From the NCBI GenBank assembly GCA_963662175.1, contig OY759216.1, positions 36,101,087 to 36,165,086 of the forward strand: a stretch of 64,000 bases of DNA. The letters are read 5' to 3'. Position numbers and translations under genes: made by a program. Below the pieces are notes generated by a model. It searched no databases. It was not told the DNA's origin and was given only the letters and a program-made list of their open reading frames with translations. This document shows positions 32,203 through 43,611 of this stretch, piece after piece. Source of the stretch: Aradus depressus (lineage: Eukaryota > Arthropoda > Insecta > Hemiptera > Aradidae). How positions within the stretch are numbered: position 1 is the stretch's first letter; each line of letters begins with the position of its first letter.

Positions 32203-33256
32203 TGGACTTGAAAATAAAATAAAACTGGTTTATTTAATATGTTGTCTAATTTCACTAACTATATATACATGGGAGTACTTTCGGTATTTCTACCATCCTC
32301 AGCCAAAAGCATAAGAGATAAGACTAAGTTAATTTTCAGAATGTCAGCCTCTCGAGGAACCCATTACCCTACCTACTGGTGTTCCCCATGACGTCAGACA
32401 TTCCTAACTAAGCTAAATTGTCAAGCTGTGAGATGTTTTATGACAAGGCGGTCCCCATATTTCAAATGTGTGACCCCTTCTAAGATCTAGGTATAAAGCA
32501 TTAACAATGAACAGGCGAATAATATAACATTAACAAATCAAAAATAATTGGTTCCAGTTACAACTTAATTAAAATTATTATACTGTAAATTATATAAATA
32601 TTTCTATTGGCAAGATTCAGATAAATCATATATCTATATATATATATATTGGTAAATTCTATGTATATTTAAACGTACCTGTGCACATCGACTGGAGGGT
32701 CATATTATTGGTGACAGTAAAGGGGAATATTTTAGATTGGTTTGGTCGTTCATACAATTTCCATTTTTTAAAGTTCTGTTTATTTCTAATATTTCTAATG
32801 AGTTGAGCAATGTGCTTTTTTCGCAGAAATGAAGGTATTTTATGCCTGTGTCTTTATCAAACGTATGTTTGTGTTGGTTGATGTGTTGTGCAAATGTTGA
32901 TTTTGTTATGTTGTGTGTTGTGTCCATGTTAGTATCTATTTCTGATATATGTTCTTTGAGTCTTTGTTTGAATTGTCTCCCAGTTTGTCCTGTATAGATT
33001 AGGTTGCAAGAGTTGCAATTTAATTGATAAACCCCACTCTTTTCTTCTGTTTTTATTCGGTCTTTCGTATTGTTAAGGTGTTTGTAAAGTGTCCTATTTG
33101 TTCTGAAACTAACTTTGAAGTTTTCTTTTTTAAGAATATTACCTATTTGTTCAGAAATTTTCCCGTAATAGGGTAAGCTTACCCATTTCTTTGTTTCTGT
33201 TGTGTTTATTATGTCTAGTTTGGAGATATCTTTTAAATTGATTTTGTTGGTTACTT
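32203..33256 (-). repeat. PLE left arm (inverted 3' part)
   Basis: Minus-strand copy of the 3' half of the element: endonuclease coding from VTNKINLKDISKL to the stop, then the 3' UTR with the hammerhead-like core. It stops at TTACT, exactly where the + strand RT frame begins. Confidence 0.92.
32272..32302 (-). ncRNA. hammerhead-like motif, PLE left arm
   Basis: Inverted twin of 34769-34798. Confidence 0.45.
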
Positions 33257-34373
33257 GCTATGCACTAACCAAAATTATTTCATGTTCAATGAACAAATAT
33301 ATGAACAAAAAGACGGACTAGCCATGGGTTCCTGCTTGTCCCCCCTATTAGCTGACATTTTCATGGACCACTTAGAGAAACTCATCTTACGGGAAACGAT
33401 ACACAATGATAAAATTAATTTCTGGTACCGTTATGTTGATGACATATGTATCTTATTTAATGGTTCTAATAGACAAATTAAGCAACTCTTTGACTTTGTA
33501 AATAATATTCATGAAAAAATAAAATTCACCATAGAATTAGGGGGTGACAAATTAAATTTTCTAGACTTAAATTTAAAAATAAATAATAATAAACTTGAAT
33601 ACAACATCTACAGAAAACCGACAACCACAGATTCAATTATACACAATACATCGAACGCTCCTATATCACATAAACATGCGACATTTTACTCATTCTTCCA
33701 TAGAGCTTACACAATACCACTAAACGTGACAGACAGAAACAAAGAAATAGATATAATCAACAACATAGCCATAAAAAACGGATACAAACAACATACAATA
33801 GAAAAAATTAGAAAAAAAGTAACCAACAAAATCAATTTAAAAGATATCTCCAAACTAGACATAATAAACACAACAGAAACAAAGAAATGGGTAAGCTTAC
33901 CCTATTACGGGAAAATTTCTGAACAAATAGGTAATATTCTTAAAAAAGAAAACTTCAAAGTTAGTTTCAGAACAAATAGGACACTTTACAAACACCTTAA
34001 CAATACGAAAGACCGAATAAAAACAGAAGAAAAGAGTGGGGTTTATCAATTAAATTGCAACTCTTGCAACCTAATCTATACAGGACAAACTGGGAGACAA
34101 TTCAAACAAAGACTCAAAGAACATATATCAGAATTAGATACTAACATGGACACAACACACAACATAACAAAATCAACATTTGCACAACACATCAACCAAC
34201 ACAAACATACGTTTGATAAAGACACAGGCATAAAATACCTTCATTTCTGCGAAAAAAGCACATTGCTCAACTCATTAGAAATATTAGAAATAAACAGAAC
34301 TTTAAAAAATGGAAATTGTATGAACGACCAAACCAATCTAAAATATTCCCCTTTACTGTCACCAATAATATGA
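33257..34373 (+). CDS. PLE reverse transcriptase-GIY-YIG protein, 5' truncated
   Basis: A 372-codon open frame with no internal stop. The RT part begins just before motif B: DGLAMGSCLSPLLADIFMDH at residues 18-37, then the catalytic YRYVDD at about 58-63, then NFLDL at about 101-105. The upstream fingers and motif A are missing because the frame starts at the inverted-repeat junction (33257), so no natural start codon is expected. The C-terminal third is a GIY-YIG-type endonuclease: GVYQL, the CNSC pair, YTGQTGRQFKQRLKEH, a His-rich stretch, and an acidic helix LEILEINRTL. This pairing of RT and GIY-YIG defines Penelope-like elements, which copy by target-primed reverse transcription. The encoded protein is probably inactive as it stands, although the open frame suggests recent arrival. 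Confidence 0.93.
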
Positions 34374-34868
34374 CCCTCCAGTCGATGTGCACAGGTACGT
34401 TTAAATATACATAGAATTTACCAATATATATATATAGATATATGGTTTATCTGAATCTTGCCAATAGATATATTTATATAATTTACAGTATAATAATTTT
34501 AATTAAGTTGTAACTGGAACCAATTATTTTTGATTTGTTAATGTTATATTATTCGCCTGTTCATTGTTAATGCTTTATACCTAGATCTTAGAAGGGGTCA
34601 CACATTTGAAATATGGGGACCGCCTTGTCATAAAATATCTCACAGCTTGACAATTTAGCTTAGTTAGGAATGTCTGACGTCATGGGGAACACCAGTAGGT
34701 AGGGTAATGGGTTCCTCGAGAGGCTGACATTCTGAAAATTAACTTAGTCTTATCTCTTATGCTTTTGGCTGAGGATGGTAGAAATACCGAAAGTACTCCC
34801 ATGTATATATAGTTAGTGAAATTAGACAACATATTAAATAAACCAGTTTTATTTTATTTTCAAGTCCA
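33817..34868 (+). repeat. PLE right arm
   Basis: Holds the last ~185 codons of the frame, then a ~490-bp 3' UTR with the TATATATATAG stretch and a hammerhead-like motif. Confidence 0.92.
34769..34798 (+). ncRNA. hammerhead-like motif, PLE right arm
   Basis: CTGAGGA (34769-34775), an extra T, stem II GGTA/TACC closed by GAAA, the core GAAA (34789-34792), the palindrome AGTACT (34792-34797), C as the expected cleavage base, and a three-pair start of stem I (TGG before, CCA after). The one-base T between core and stem II is outside the textbook form, but the same T recurs in the other loci. Confidence 0.5.
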
Positions 34869-35009
34869 AATGAAACGGAATGTTTACTAAGGCCTTCCTG
34901 ACAGAATGAAATGAGTATACAATAATTTGTTTTTGCTTTTATTTGATTCTAAATATGATTGTGTTTTTAGTTAATTTTTTTCTAGTGTTTAATTACTTTT
35001 TTTTATACC

Positions 35010-35228
35010 TTTAGTATAAGGAAGTATTGTATTCGTATGAAAATCCGAGATTTCAATGTCTCTTGAATATGTATTGACCATTTTCGCGATATCTGTGTGT
35101 ATGTGATAGGAACTTTGTGACTCAAAAACGATTGCAGTAATGAACTTGAAATTTGCATGTGCTAACTTAGAACTAATTAGATTTTTGGCCGAAATACTGG
35201 CGATAATGAGTATTATAAAGTCACTCGC
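35010..35228 (+). repeat. family C repeat
   Basis: TATAAGGAAGTATTGTATTC, TGAACTTGAAATTTGCATGT and the AGATTTTTGGCCGAAATACT region. Confidence 0.7.
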
Positions 35229-35517
35229 AGAATTATGCTGTACAATGAAACAAAGACAACTGTCGCCAATACATTAGTATCATACATGCAGTAATGTCAG
35301 TATAAAATAATTTTGAGAGGGGGGAGGGAGAGTGATTTGTAAAAACATGATTGGTAGATGAAAAACATGATCTTAACACATAAAATAGGGTTTTTCGAAG
35401 CAGAAGGGTTATGTGAACAGATCGAAAGTATGCTACAATAACAGAACTTAGTAAGAAATATCCAGCTGAAAAGCAAAGAGGTTTTCCTAAAGATAGGAAG
35501 ACCTGGCAAATATATAT

Positions 35518-36136
35518 CAGGGGCGTAGCCAGGAGGGGGAAGGGGGGAGGGGCACGTGCCCCCCTCCCCTGGTCAGAGCAAAAAAACAAGATACAAATTA
35601 AATAAACTAAAAAAATAGTTTTTATAAAAAATGGATTGCTTGCAAGTTACCAATAGGATCTTCAAATTTCCCGTGCGTCTGATTCCTAAATCAGCAATCA
35701 GCTGTTGCAAGTGCCAGAATTTTTAAATATACAAGGATTCGATCATTTCATTTCCTCGCTCAAAATCTTCATTTATGTTATAATTTATTTCTTAAAGCTG
35801 ATTTTACATGCGCAGTAAAAATACAAAGCGCAGCAGCAGCAGATGCACGCTATTGGCTGTAAGTCATTTAGTTCTAAAAGCACAGAAACCATAGCGTCCG
35901 TTTGCTGCTTCTGCGCTTTGCATTTTTGCTGCTCATGTAAAGTCAACTTAAGTATTACAGTCAGTGGTTACCTCAGGGGGAGTTTCTAGGGGTCCGATCC
36001 TCCCAAATTAATAACAAAAAGTCTGCAACGCTAACCACGGAAACTGCGGGCTGTCCCTCCGGGAGTCTATACCCCCACCCCTGTAGCCTAACTTTGCCCC
36101 CCCCCCCCCCTGCTCAAAATCCTGGCTACGCCACTG
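35518..36136. mobile_element. TIR MITE, hAT-like, with nested MITE
   Basis: Ends are CAGGGGCGTAGCCAGGA and the complement of CAGTGGCGTAGCCAGGA. Flanking 8-mers ATATATAT and ATAGATAT differ at one base, which suggests an 8-bp duplication as in hAT elements. The interior holds a second inverted pair (about 35809-35946) with arms TTTACATGCGCAG... and ...CTGCTCATGTAAA and the shared block CAAAGCGCAG, probably a nested smaller MITE. No transposase. Confidence 0.8.
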
Positions 36137-36139
36137 ATA

Positions 36140-37250
36140 GATATAGAATATATAATTATTCAATATAGCACTTTTCCAAGGTAATCTTCTGTCGGGTTTC
36201 AGAGAGGTTCAACGTAGTATTTAAACTATTTTATTGATACTCTTTACGTATGGGCCACTTTGACTGGTAAAACCTCCATAAAATACTTCAGTTAACAACG
36301 TCATTTCGCCATAAGCTTTATGAATAGAAAGTAGATATAGAAAATAACTAGTTGTTAACTTAATATTCATATTTTATATTTTTTTCTTTTTGTGTAGAAT
36401 CAAAAGAAAAGTAAGCAATAAATATTGGATTTACCAACTTTCTTACACAAAAATGACAGGAATTATAACTAAATATGTGTGAATAGGTTGTAGATTTGAG
36501 TTTGAAGTTATACTAGGCTCATTTTTTCAGAGTTTAGGTAGCATTGAACGATTTGTCACGTTGTAAATACACAATTATGGGAAACTCTGTAAGATTTGCA
36601 TGATATTGGATTGGTTGGTTTAAGAACAACTACTTAAGTTATTGTACCTAACTGAGCCTGGGCACTCATTATACAAATGACGAAAATAAAACTTATTTAT
36701 TGCCCTTCCCCACTTCTTATAAGCGATAGATACAATACATTAGAAAAAATTAATTAATTAAAAATGTTAGAGAAAACCCTCCATTAGTATCAATTATTTT
36801 TTTCTCATTTTTAAAAATGAAAAAAAATAACATCATATAAAAATCGTATTTCGTATATAAAAGCATACTTTGCTTTCATTTTTATTTTCTTGAAAATATG
36901 CTGCAGATACAAATATATTACAGATCCTTCATCAATATTCTATAAGATCTTTCATAATTACTTTTGTTTAATACATTTTTTATTATCATTAATTTTATAG
37001 TTATTTGATATTTACACTATTATTATTATGTGTTAATTAATTCATTTATAATTTCTTTTTATTTCATTTTCATTCTTTATGCATATTTTACAAGTCGACC
37101 TTTTGTGTTCAAGACAGAAAATTGATTACTGTAAAGACCAATTAATGATTTGAAGATACTGATAATGGGAGTATATCCAGAAGCGTGTATATGATAAGTT
37201 GTAGCGACCAATGGGAGAAAAATGAAGCCGGGAAACATATATATATTTGG
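36140..37250. other. no gene seen; AT-rich
   Basis: Very AT-rich from 36700 to 37080. Unrecognised. Confidence 0.5.
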
Positions 37251-37255
37251 TTTTT

Positions 37256-37282
37256 CTACATATTTCGATCATCGTCACCTGA
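37256..37282 (-). ncRNA. weak hammerhead-like motif
   Basis: Minus strand GTGACGATGATCGAAATATG: TGANGA-like, T, a four-base GATC, then GAAA and an AT palindrome. Stem II would be absent or minimal. Confidence 0.22.
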
Positions 37283-37607
37283 TGAGAGGGCACGTAATCG
37301 ACCTGAAATAAACATAAATATAAAATAATTATAACTTAAAAAATATATAATTGAGTTGAGTTTACGAAACTCTTTCTTAGGCGACTCATGTATTTCCCAC
37401 CTAGTATCTGTATTATTTATTAATATTAGGAATAATAATAAATAATATCTAGGAGAGATAGCCGCACTGAAGGTGCCCCCAATGAGCGAATATCAGACCT
37501 AATTTGTCGACGCACCGGTTTAAAAAAAAATATTAGGTATTTTATATTCTTCATCTTCTATTATTATATATTTTTTAAATAATCATTTATTATTATTCAC
37601 CTCATAT

Positions 37608-37670
37608 AGTTAGTTATCATGACTCATGCCCGGGCTTTAACTACAAGGTCATATCGCCTAATACCAGAGT
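37608..37670 (-). repeat. SINE-A 3' end fragment
   Basis: AGTTAGTTATCATGACTCAT to GCCTAATACCAGAG. The tail is of the AACT type, not CCTAA. Confidence 0.8.
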
Positions 37671-38055
37671 TGAAAAAAAACTCAAAAAATCCTTCTGAGC
37701 GACCATTCTTCTCGCTCTCGTCTGGGAAAGAGCAGCTCAGCAAATTGCATCCTCTGATTGGAAACGGACCCAGATTCGCCATAGTCATCCTAAGCCCGAT
37801 TTGCAAAATTAGGGGAAGGGCGGGCAGACTGGAGTCCCACGTGCCCCTAAACGATCCGTCGGCTCCTATTGTACCCTAACTGCTCGTTTATTAATCGTGT
37901 CACGCCCACTATGCCGAGTAAACAGTTGATATGGGAACCCAACGTTATGTCATTAGCGCTTTGTCCAGGAACGAAGTCAGGATTCAGGGCCGTGTCCGGG
38001 GTGAATATATTATGAAGGATAGTATACTTATTTTTTAGCCTACTTTCCAAAGAGA
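37671..38055. other. no gene recognised
   Basis: Less AT-rich than its neighbours and probably part of an old mobile element, but I cannot place it. Confidence 0.35.
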
Positions 38056-38059
38056 TCAG

Positions 38060-38690
38060 CTTCTTGTCTGTATGTTTTTCTGTACTTATCCCTACATAAG
38101 AAAGTATTGTAATCGTGCAAAAATCAAAGATAAGATTTTTCAACATAATTTCACATTTCAAGGATCCTTTGATTCTACTCATGAACTTGAAATTCGAAAT
38201 GAAGATGTTAATGAAGGTTTAAGACCACTTTACTTCATGGCCTAAGATGCTCATATTTATGACCTAATCACAAATGTATTAAAATAAACATTTTGGAGCT
38301 AACTGAAAGGCACATTTTTTATGAAATACGATTTTTTGCAGGTTGTCCGGTTTGCGAGGAATATGCCAAAAACGAATGTCGTTTTGAAACCCATTTGATT
38401 GATTTAAGCGAAAACCGTTTGAAAAATTGGTTCTCCAAAAACGTTCCTTATTAAATTTCCAATAGCTAATGTGGTGTAATTTAGCAGAATTTCACGTTAT
38501 TTTCGCAATGATGTCTGTCTATAGGTGTGTGCATAAGAATGAAAAGTCAGAGCTACTAAAAGGTACATTTTATATGAAATGATTTTTTAAGACTGCTCGG
38601 CTACGAAATACATGGCAAAAATCGTTAAAATGACTTCCAAGTGTCCATTTTTTTAGACGTTCACTTGATTTACGCAAAAACGGTTAGTCC
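38060..38690 (+). repeat. family C, two partial copies
   Basis: 38085-38480 and 38500-38690 each carry the blocks CACATTTTTTATGAAATACG (or ACATTTTATATGAAATGATT), a GTCCGG/GCTCGG block, and CGNAAACCG/AAAAACGGTTAGTCCTATC. Confidence 0.72.
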
Positions 38691-38694
38691 TATC

Positions 38695-39342
38695 GGTTAT
38701 AACGATATTTAAGGGACCAAGAAAAATACATCGTTATATCCGGAAATCGTTATATCCGGAACCAAACTGTTAGTAGACCTACATACAAATGCATGGGCTT
38801 GTTAATGAAAAAAAAGGTGTTTTACAATGTTCATAATGAGAAAGTTTACATATTTTTATTTACTTTTCAAAATTTACCTACATAAAATTTACGTACATTC
38901 ATTTGTAACTATATACATTATGTATACACATCCAGTACATATGTATTAATTTTCCACAAAAAAATCAATTATTTTAGTTTGCTTGGTTTTTTTAAGTATA
39001 AATGTTTGCTTACATGCTTATGAAGTTCCGAAGTCACGATCCCTACCGAGGCAAAGGAAAGACTATTCTGAAAATAGGAATATACGCACTAGAAGGGAAG
39101 AAAGGAGTTCCAAGAAAATTCTACAAGGGGGAAATGGAATGAGTCATTGTGCTCAGAAAGAGTAAACAAGAACCGTGTTTAAAACCCTTTTTTATAATGT
39201 TCGTATTTTTCATCCTTTCAAAACTCATACCGTTTTACCCAATTATGTATGTATGTAAACTAGATACGGGTTTTACATCGTTATATCCGGACAATCGTTA
39301 TATCTGAAATCGTTATAAAAGGATTGTACTGTAATGTAGAAC
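38695..39342. mobile_element. TIR relic with CGTTATATCCGG repeats
   Basis: TCGTTATATCCGG or a close form occurs twice at the left (38731-38761) and twice near the right (39281-39311), followed by ATCGTTATAAAAGGATTGTA and CTGTA. Subterminal TATAACGA repeats of this kind are familiar from pogo/Tigger-type elements. The left terminus is unclear. The frame at 38983-39165 shows no domain. Confidence 0.45.
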
Positions 39343-40000
39343 CATGTTTTTTTTAGACGTTTGTTGATTAACTCGAAAGCTTTTAGTCTAAACAATTAGT
39401 CCTTAAGAAAATCATCAAAATGGCTTGAGATTTTAAGACAGGTCCAGCACCCTAAGTTATAGCTCTCCTAATAATGTTAAATAAATAGGACGTAGTTCAA
39501 AGTAATGCATAGAATGTGGTCGAAAACATGAAATTCCGGTGAAAATTCAACATCGAATTTCGGTATTACATAACTTGAGTTGGTGGGAAAGAAGTCAAAT
39601 GAGTAATTTGGGTGTATTAGGTTGGGTTTTAGACACGGTCCCTCAGAATGGACTGTAAAATCAGGGTGGCTAATGTTTCTATTGTGGGCAAGAAAATCTG
39701 TTGCCAGTTGATTTTTAATAGAGATTAGAAGGCTGGCCCTCCTAGTGTTTATTTATGTGGGAACCAAGGGAGCGCAAGGGAGCCCCCCCTCCAACTTTGT
39801 GTACGCTCACTATACATATGTATAGGAGAGGTCACGTGACTGGAGGGGGTGTATGTAATTATTTACAGTATACAGTGTTTATTTACATGAGACCCTAATG
39901 GCCAATCATTATCTTCTCTATCTGAGTCTCAACATCTTTGTAATGCAATCATCGTTATCATAAATTAAATGTATCAACAAATAAATAAAAAATTAAAAGT
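39343..40000. other. family C/B scraps, then unrecognised
   Basis: A family C piece at 39345-39415 and a family B end at 39518-39575 (CATGAAATTCCGGTGAAAAT). The rest has no gene or repeat I recognise. Confidence 0.45.
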
Positions 40001-40004
40001 TGTC

Positions 40005-40830
40005 AGTTAATCAACGGCAATGTACTTCCCCAGGGTGAATCAATGAATTAAGTGTTTGCTCTCCCTCTGAAACGAATTTATCGATTTTGTATAAAATCAA
40101 TCGTCTTAGTCCAGGATTTCTGATTCCTCATACTAAATTTCTTGTTTATAAATCAATTTACTCATGAGAATGCGTATCATTAAATTTGCGGTTGGGTTCA
40201 TGGGAGTAGGGTTTTAGGGTATAATCCCCTCTCCTTAAGCCGATTTTTTGACTGAAAATTGTGTGACGTCATCCTTATGGTTTTTTTGGATTATAAAATC
40301 ATGTATTTTACTTTAGCAATTATTGAAGTTTTTGTAGACTTTCGTCATGAAGTTTTGGACATTTTCACTTATCCAGCTACACGAAGTTATGTAATCGATC
40401 TGAAATTCGATTTTGAGTTTTTAACAAAATTTCATATTTTCTGACGCCATTAAAAAAAAAATTGTCTGTCAGTGTGTCTGTGAATACGATAGAATGAATT
40501 ATCGGGGCGAAATTTTATTTGGGCATCCAGAACCCCATAAGGACGAAACCTATTCATTTTTATCGAAATCGGACCAATGAAAGGAGGGAATTGGGGAGAC
40601 TTAACTCAAAAACTCTTGCATAAAATTTAAGTTAATTGCAAAACCCTATAAGGACCTACGAGTAGCATACAGTTGATTCGTTTAGAGGGAGAGCGACAAC
40701 TTAATTTATATTACATATTATAATTCGTTCTGACGACATTACAGGTGATTCACTGACGACTTGTTTTCATTTTTGGAATCAGATGGTCGGAAAACATGAA
40801 AATCGTACCATGTTCCCTATTGTTCAGATT
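40005..40830. repeat. family B, opposed copies
   Basis: A minus copy (40005-40290) and a plus copy (about 40380-40760) meet in the middle, with a third minus tip at 40770-40830. The frame at 40259-40444 crosses the junction and is incidental. Confidence 0.75.
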
Positions 40831-41226
40831 TAGTTGAAGTTCTGTCCAGTAATTGAAGGAAATAAACTTATCAAATAATTCCTTTTTTTAAATTTTTCAC
40901 TTTTGTGTTATATAAGGACATTTTGAATTTATATAATATATATTTTCCCAACTTTATAATTCTATTTATTTTTTGGGTTACACAACCTAGCTATCTTAGT
41001 AGAGAACAACTCGGGAACACATCAGTATCTAAGTACAAATCTGAAGATGTTATTCAATAGTTCATAAACAAATTTTTATATTTCAATTATTCATACATCA
41101 GAATGCTAACAAACACGTATTTGCTGATACTTATTGCAAATAATCCCCCCTAATATTGATCTTATATTCTAATGAATAAAAAACTTAAAAACAAGTCAAA
41201 AAATCCCACTTTATTTATATGAACAC

Positions 41227-41258
41227 AATATATTTCACTCGTTAGAGCATTCTCAAGT
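41227..41258 (-). ncRNA. hammerhead-like motif, left arm
   Basis: Inverted twin of 41995-42026. Confidence 0.42.
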
Positions 41259-41885
41259 GTACAGACAGATACAGACTAATGACTGGGGGGGGGGGGGGGG
41301 GGGGAGAGCGTGGAGGGGTAGGAGGGGAAGAGTGAGGGAGGGTGACAGAACAAGAGGGGGGGGTTAACATACTATACCAAAATTAAGTCAGAAAAAATTA
41401 AAAATAATAAATCTCAATATTAATCTAATTAAACATATCACAATATAAACCTATTAAATATGAACTGAGCATAATAATAGTTAGCCAAGTCTATCTTGGC
41501 AGTTTTAAATTGAGGAGGGGGGAATGATTTAAGTCAGTTTGTTCGTTGAGTAGTTTGTAATGTGTGTCTTTGTTGTATTTGTTGATTTCCATGGCTTCTA
41601 ACAGAGATAACTCCCTTCCTTTAGAAGCCAAGTGTAGTATATTGGGAAATCAACAAATCCATGGAAATCAACAAATACAACAAAGACACACATTACAAAC
41701 TACTCAACGAACAAACTGACTTAAATCATTCCCCCCTCCTCAATTTGAAACTGCCAAGGTAGACTTGGCTAACTTTTATTATGCTCGGTTCATATTTAAT
41801 AGGTTTATATTGTGATATGTTTAATTAGGTTAATATTGAGATTTATTATTTTTTATTTTTTCTGACTTAATTTTGGTATAGTATG

Positions 41886-41920
<35 letters not shown>

Positions 41921-41994
41921 TGTTCTGTCACCCTCCCTCACTCTTCCCCTCCTACCCCTCCACGCCCCCCCCCCCCCAGTCATTAGTCTGTACA

Positions 41995-42026
41995 CTTGAG
42001 AATGCTCTAACGAGTGAAATATATTG
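41995..42026 (+). ncRNA. hammerhead-like motif, right arm
   Basis: CTTGAGAA, T, stem II GCTC/GAGT (one G-T pair) around TAAC, GAAA, the palindrome ATATAT, then TG. Same layout as 19007-19038. Confidence 0.45.
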
Positions 42027-42149
42027 TGTTCATATAAATAAAGTGGGATTTTTTTACTTGTTTTTAAGTTTTTTATTCATTAGTATTCACAATGAACTTG
42101 CACAAGATCTCTGGCGAAAACATCTCTAATTTGATCTTATATTATTGCA

Positions 42150-42485
42150 GAGTATGTGGAACTGAATTAACTCTTCATTTTTGTAATCCTGGACCTCACT
42201 CCTGAAGAAAATATATTAAAGGTTGAGAGTAGTTTTCTCTCTGATTGGTTTCTGAGAGGAAAGTCTAACAGAACTCCTTAACAATATACAGCTGTCGTAA
42301 ATCTCTCCTGATGATACCCCTGAGAGCGGCTCCCAGCCTACCGCTTCGCTTCCTGAGGCTCAGGAATACATAGAGTGTGCCTCAAGAATATATCTATTCC
42401 TTCATACAGGCCCTAGAACCCAAAGTCTGAAAGACATTGTTTAATGAATTAACAGAACTAACATAATCTCTGATCCGTTCTAAGA
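42150..42485. other. no gene seen
   Basis: Unrecognised sequence, locally less AT-rich near 42300-42420. Confidence 0.4.
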
Positions 42486-42489
42486 GTAA

Positions 42490-42730
42490 AAATATGATAA
42501 ATAAAGCACTTTTTTATTGAACACTTATATTGTCTAATTCCACAAAAATATACATAAATGTGTACCGGTTTCGACTTACGCCATCCTCTGCAGAAGGTTG
42601 AACAGTAATGGAGATATGAGCTAGGCAGACATATTTATATTAACTTAAGAGTACCTGGGGTAGGAGGGGTCCTTTTCCCTAGGGGGTGGAAATCCCTATT
42701 CTAACGGTATAAACCAACTGTGAATATATT
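42490..42730 (-). repeat. solo PLE-type terminal repeat
   Basis: On the minus strand the motif at 42563-42591 is followed by GTGGAATTAGACAATATA, which lines up with GTGAAATTAGACAACATA in the PLE right arm (34818-34835), then an AATAAA-rich end. No endonuclease coding or inverted partner was found upstream of it, so the inner boundary is approximate. Confidence 0.65.
42563..42591 (-). ncRNA. hammerhead-like motif
   Basis: CAGAGGA, T, stem II GGC/GTC around GTAA, GAAA, the palindrome ACCGGT, then AC. The second core base is A instead of T. Confidence 0.42.
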
Positions 42731-42869
42731 TGAAAACGAGACAATAACAAGAAACCAAAATATTATAAAATTATCATATTTATTAGTATTTCCAATATAT
42801 CAACACAAAACGCAAAAACTGTATTCGGACCTTCTAAGAGTGATTTAAACCCGATTTATTGATATTTTT

Positions 42870-43280
42870 TTGTTATTAATTCCTTAGCTATGGAAATTTG
42901 ATGTTTTCTCCGAAATTTTATTTTTTTCGACCCCCTGATTCTAATGAAAATTAAAATATGTGTCTGTGAAGCCGATAACTTCCAATAGAATGAAGAATAT
43001 GACACGAAATTTTATACGTGCATCCAGTATCCTATAAGAATAACACCTATTGATTTTCTATTAAATTGGCAAAATGGATGAAGAGATTAGGAGGGCTTAA
43101 CATGACAACTCTAATAACTTCGAATATAATGAATGTATCTTTAAATGTATGAAATTTGATATTTGAATTCAAAAACTCTTAATGATATGTTTAATTTTCA
43201 GCGAAATATGCTACACAAAAAAAATGCTGATATAATGAATGTATTGACACACAATTCTGTATGAAGATTTATAAGTCTAA
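42870..43280 (+). repeat. family B repeat
   Basis: TTTTTCGACCCCCTGATTCT, TGTGTCTGTGAAGCCGATAA, then three subunits. Confidence 0.78.
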
Positions 43281-43611
43281 AAATTGTTCAACAATTATGA
43301 GGAAAATGTAAAAAAAATCGTGGTCGTTTGACCCAACTTATATTAAGCATAAAAACAGCCCGACCACGTATTTTATACATTCTTTATAATGTTTGAACTA
43401 ATGCAAGGTTTAGCTTGTGTTGAATTGTTCCGAAGGTCCTTTTCTCGGATTTTGTGTTTTGTTAACTTCAGACCCCACTAGCTATTATAAACATTTCACT
43501 TTCTACTTCTCTGGGCGTTTTGATGTTTGATTTTTTGATTATTTTTAATTTATTTATTTTATTGTTAATTATTTATCAATTTGAATGTATTATACCTTAC
43601 TTTTTATAATC

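Larger units (their letters stand above)
32149..34882 (+). mobile_element. Penelope-like element with inverted arms
   Basis: Reading outward-in: a 13-bp duplication ATGAAACGGAATG (32149-32161 and 34870-34882); a 41-base one-sided extension (32162-32202); a left arm (32203-33256, inverted); a centre carrying the RT frame; and a right arm (33817-34868). The arms match base for base over about 1050 bp as far as I compared, including the endonuclease coding part and the hammerhead-like motif. PLEs are known to carry terminal repeats in direct or inverted order, 5'-truncated inverted neighbours and a short one-sided extension. All three are seen here. Near-identity of the arms suggests recent insertion. 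Confidence 0.92.
41156..42143. mobile_element. PLE relic, inverted arms, 13-bp TSD
   Basis: TTGATCTTATATT at 41156-41168 and 42131-42143. The left arm (41169-41594) starts directly after the first copy. The right arm (41659-42083) is followed by a 47-base one-sided extension. Between the arms lie 64 bases. On the minus strand the left arm and spacer encode LHLASKGRELSLLEAMEINK and then NEQTDLNHSPLL. These align with the C-terminus of the PLE protein at 33257-34373 (LHFCEKSTLLNSLEILEIN, MNDQTNLKYSPLL). So only the last ~45 codons and the terminal region were retained. G/C runs at 41287-41304 and 41890-41917 lie in the arms. Confidence 0.88.
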
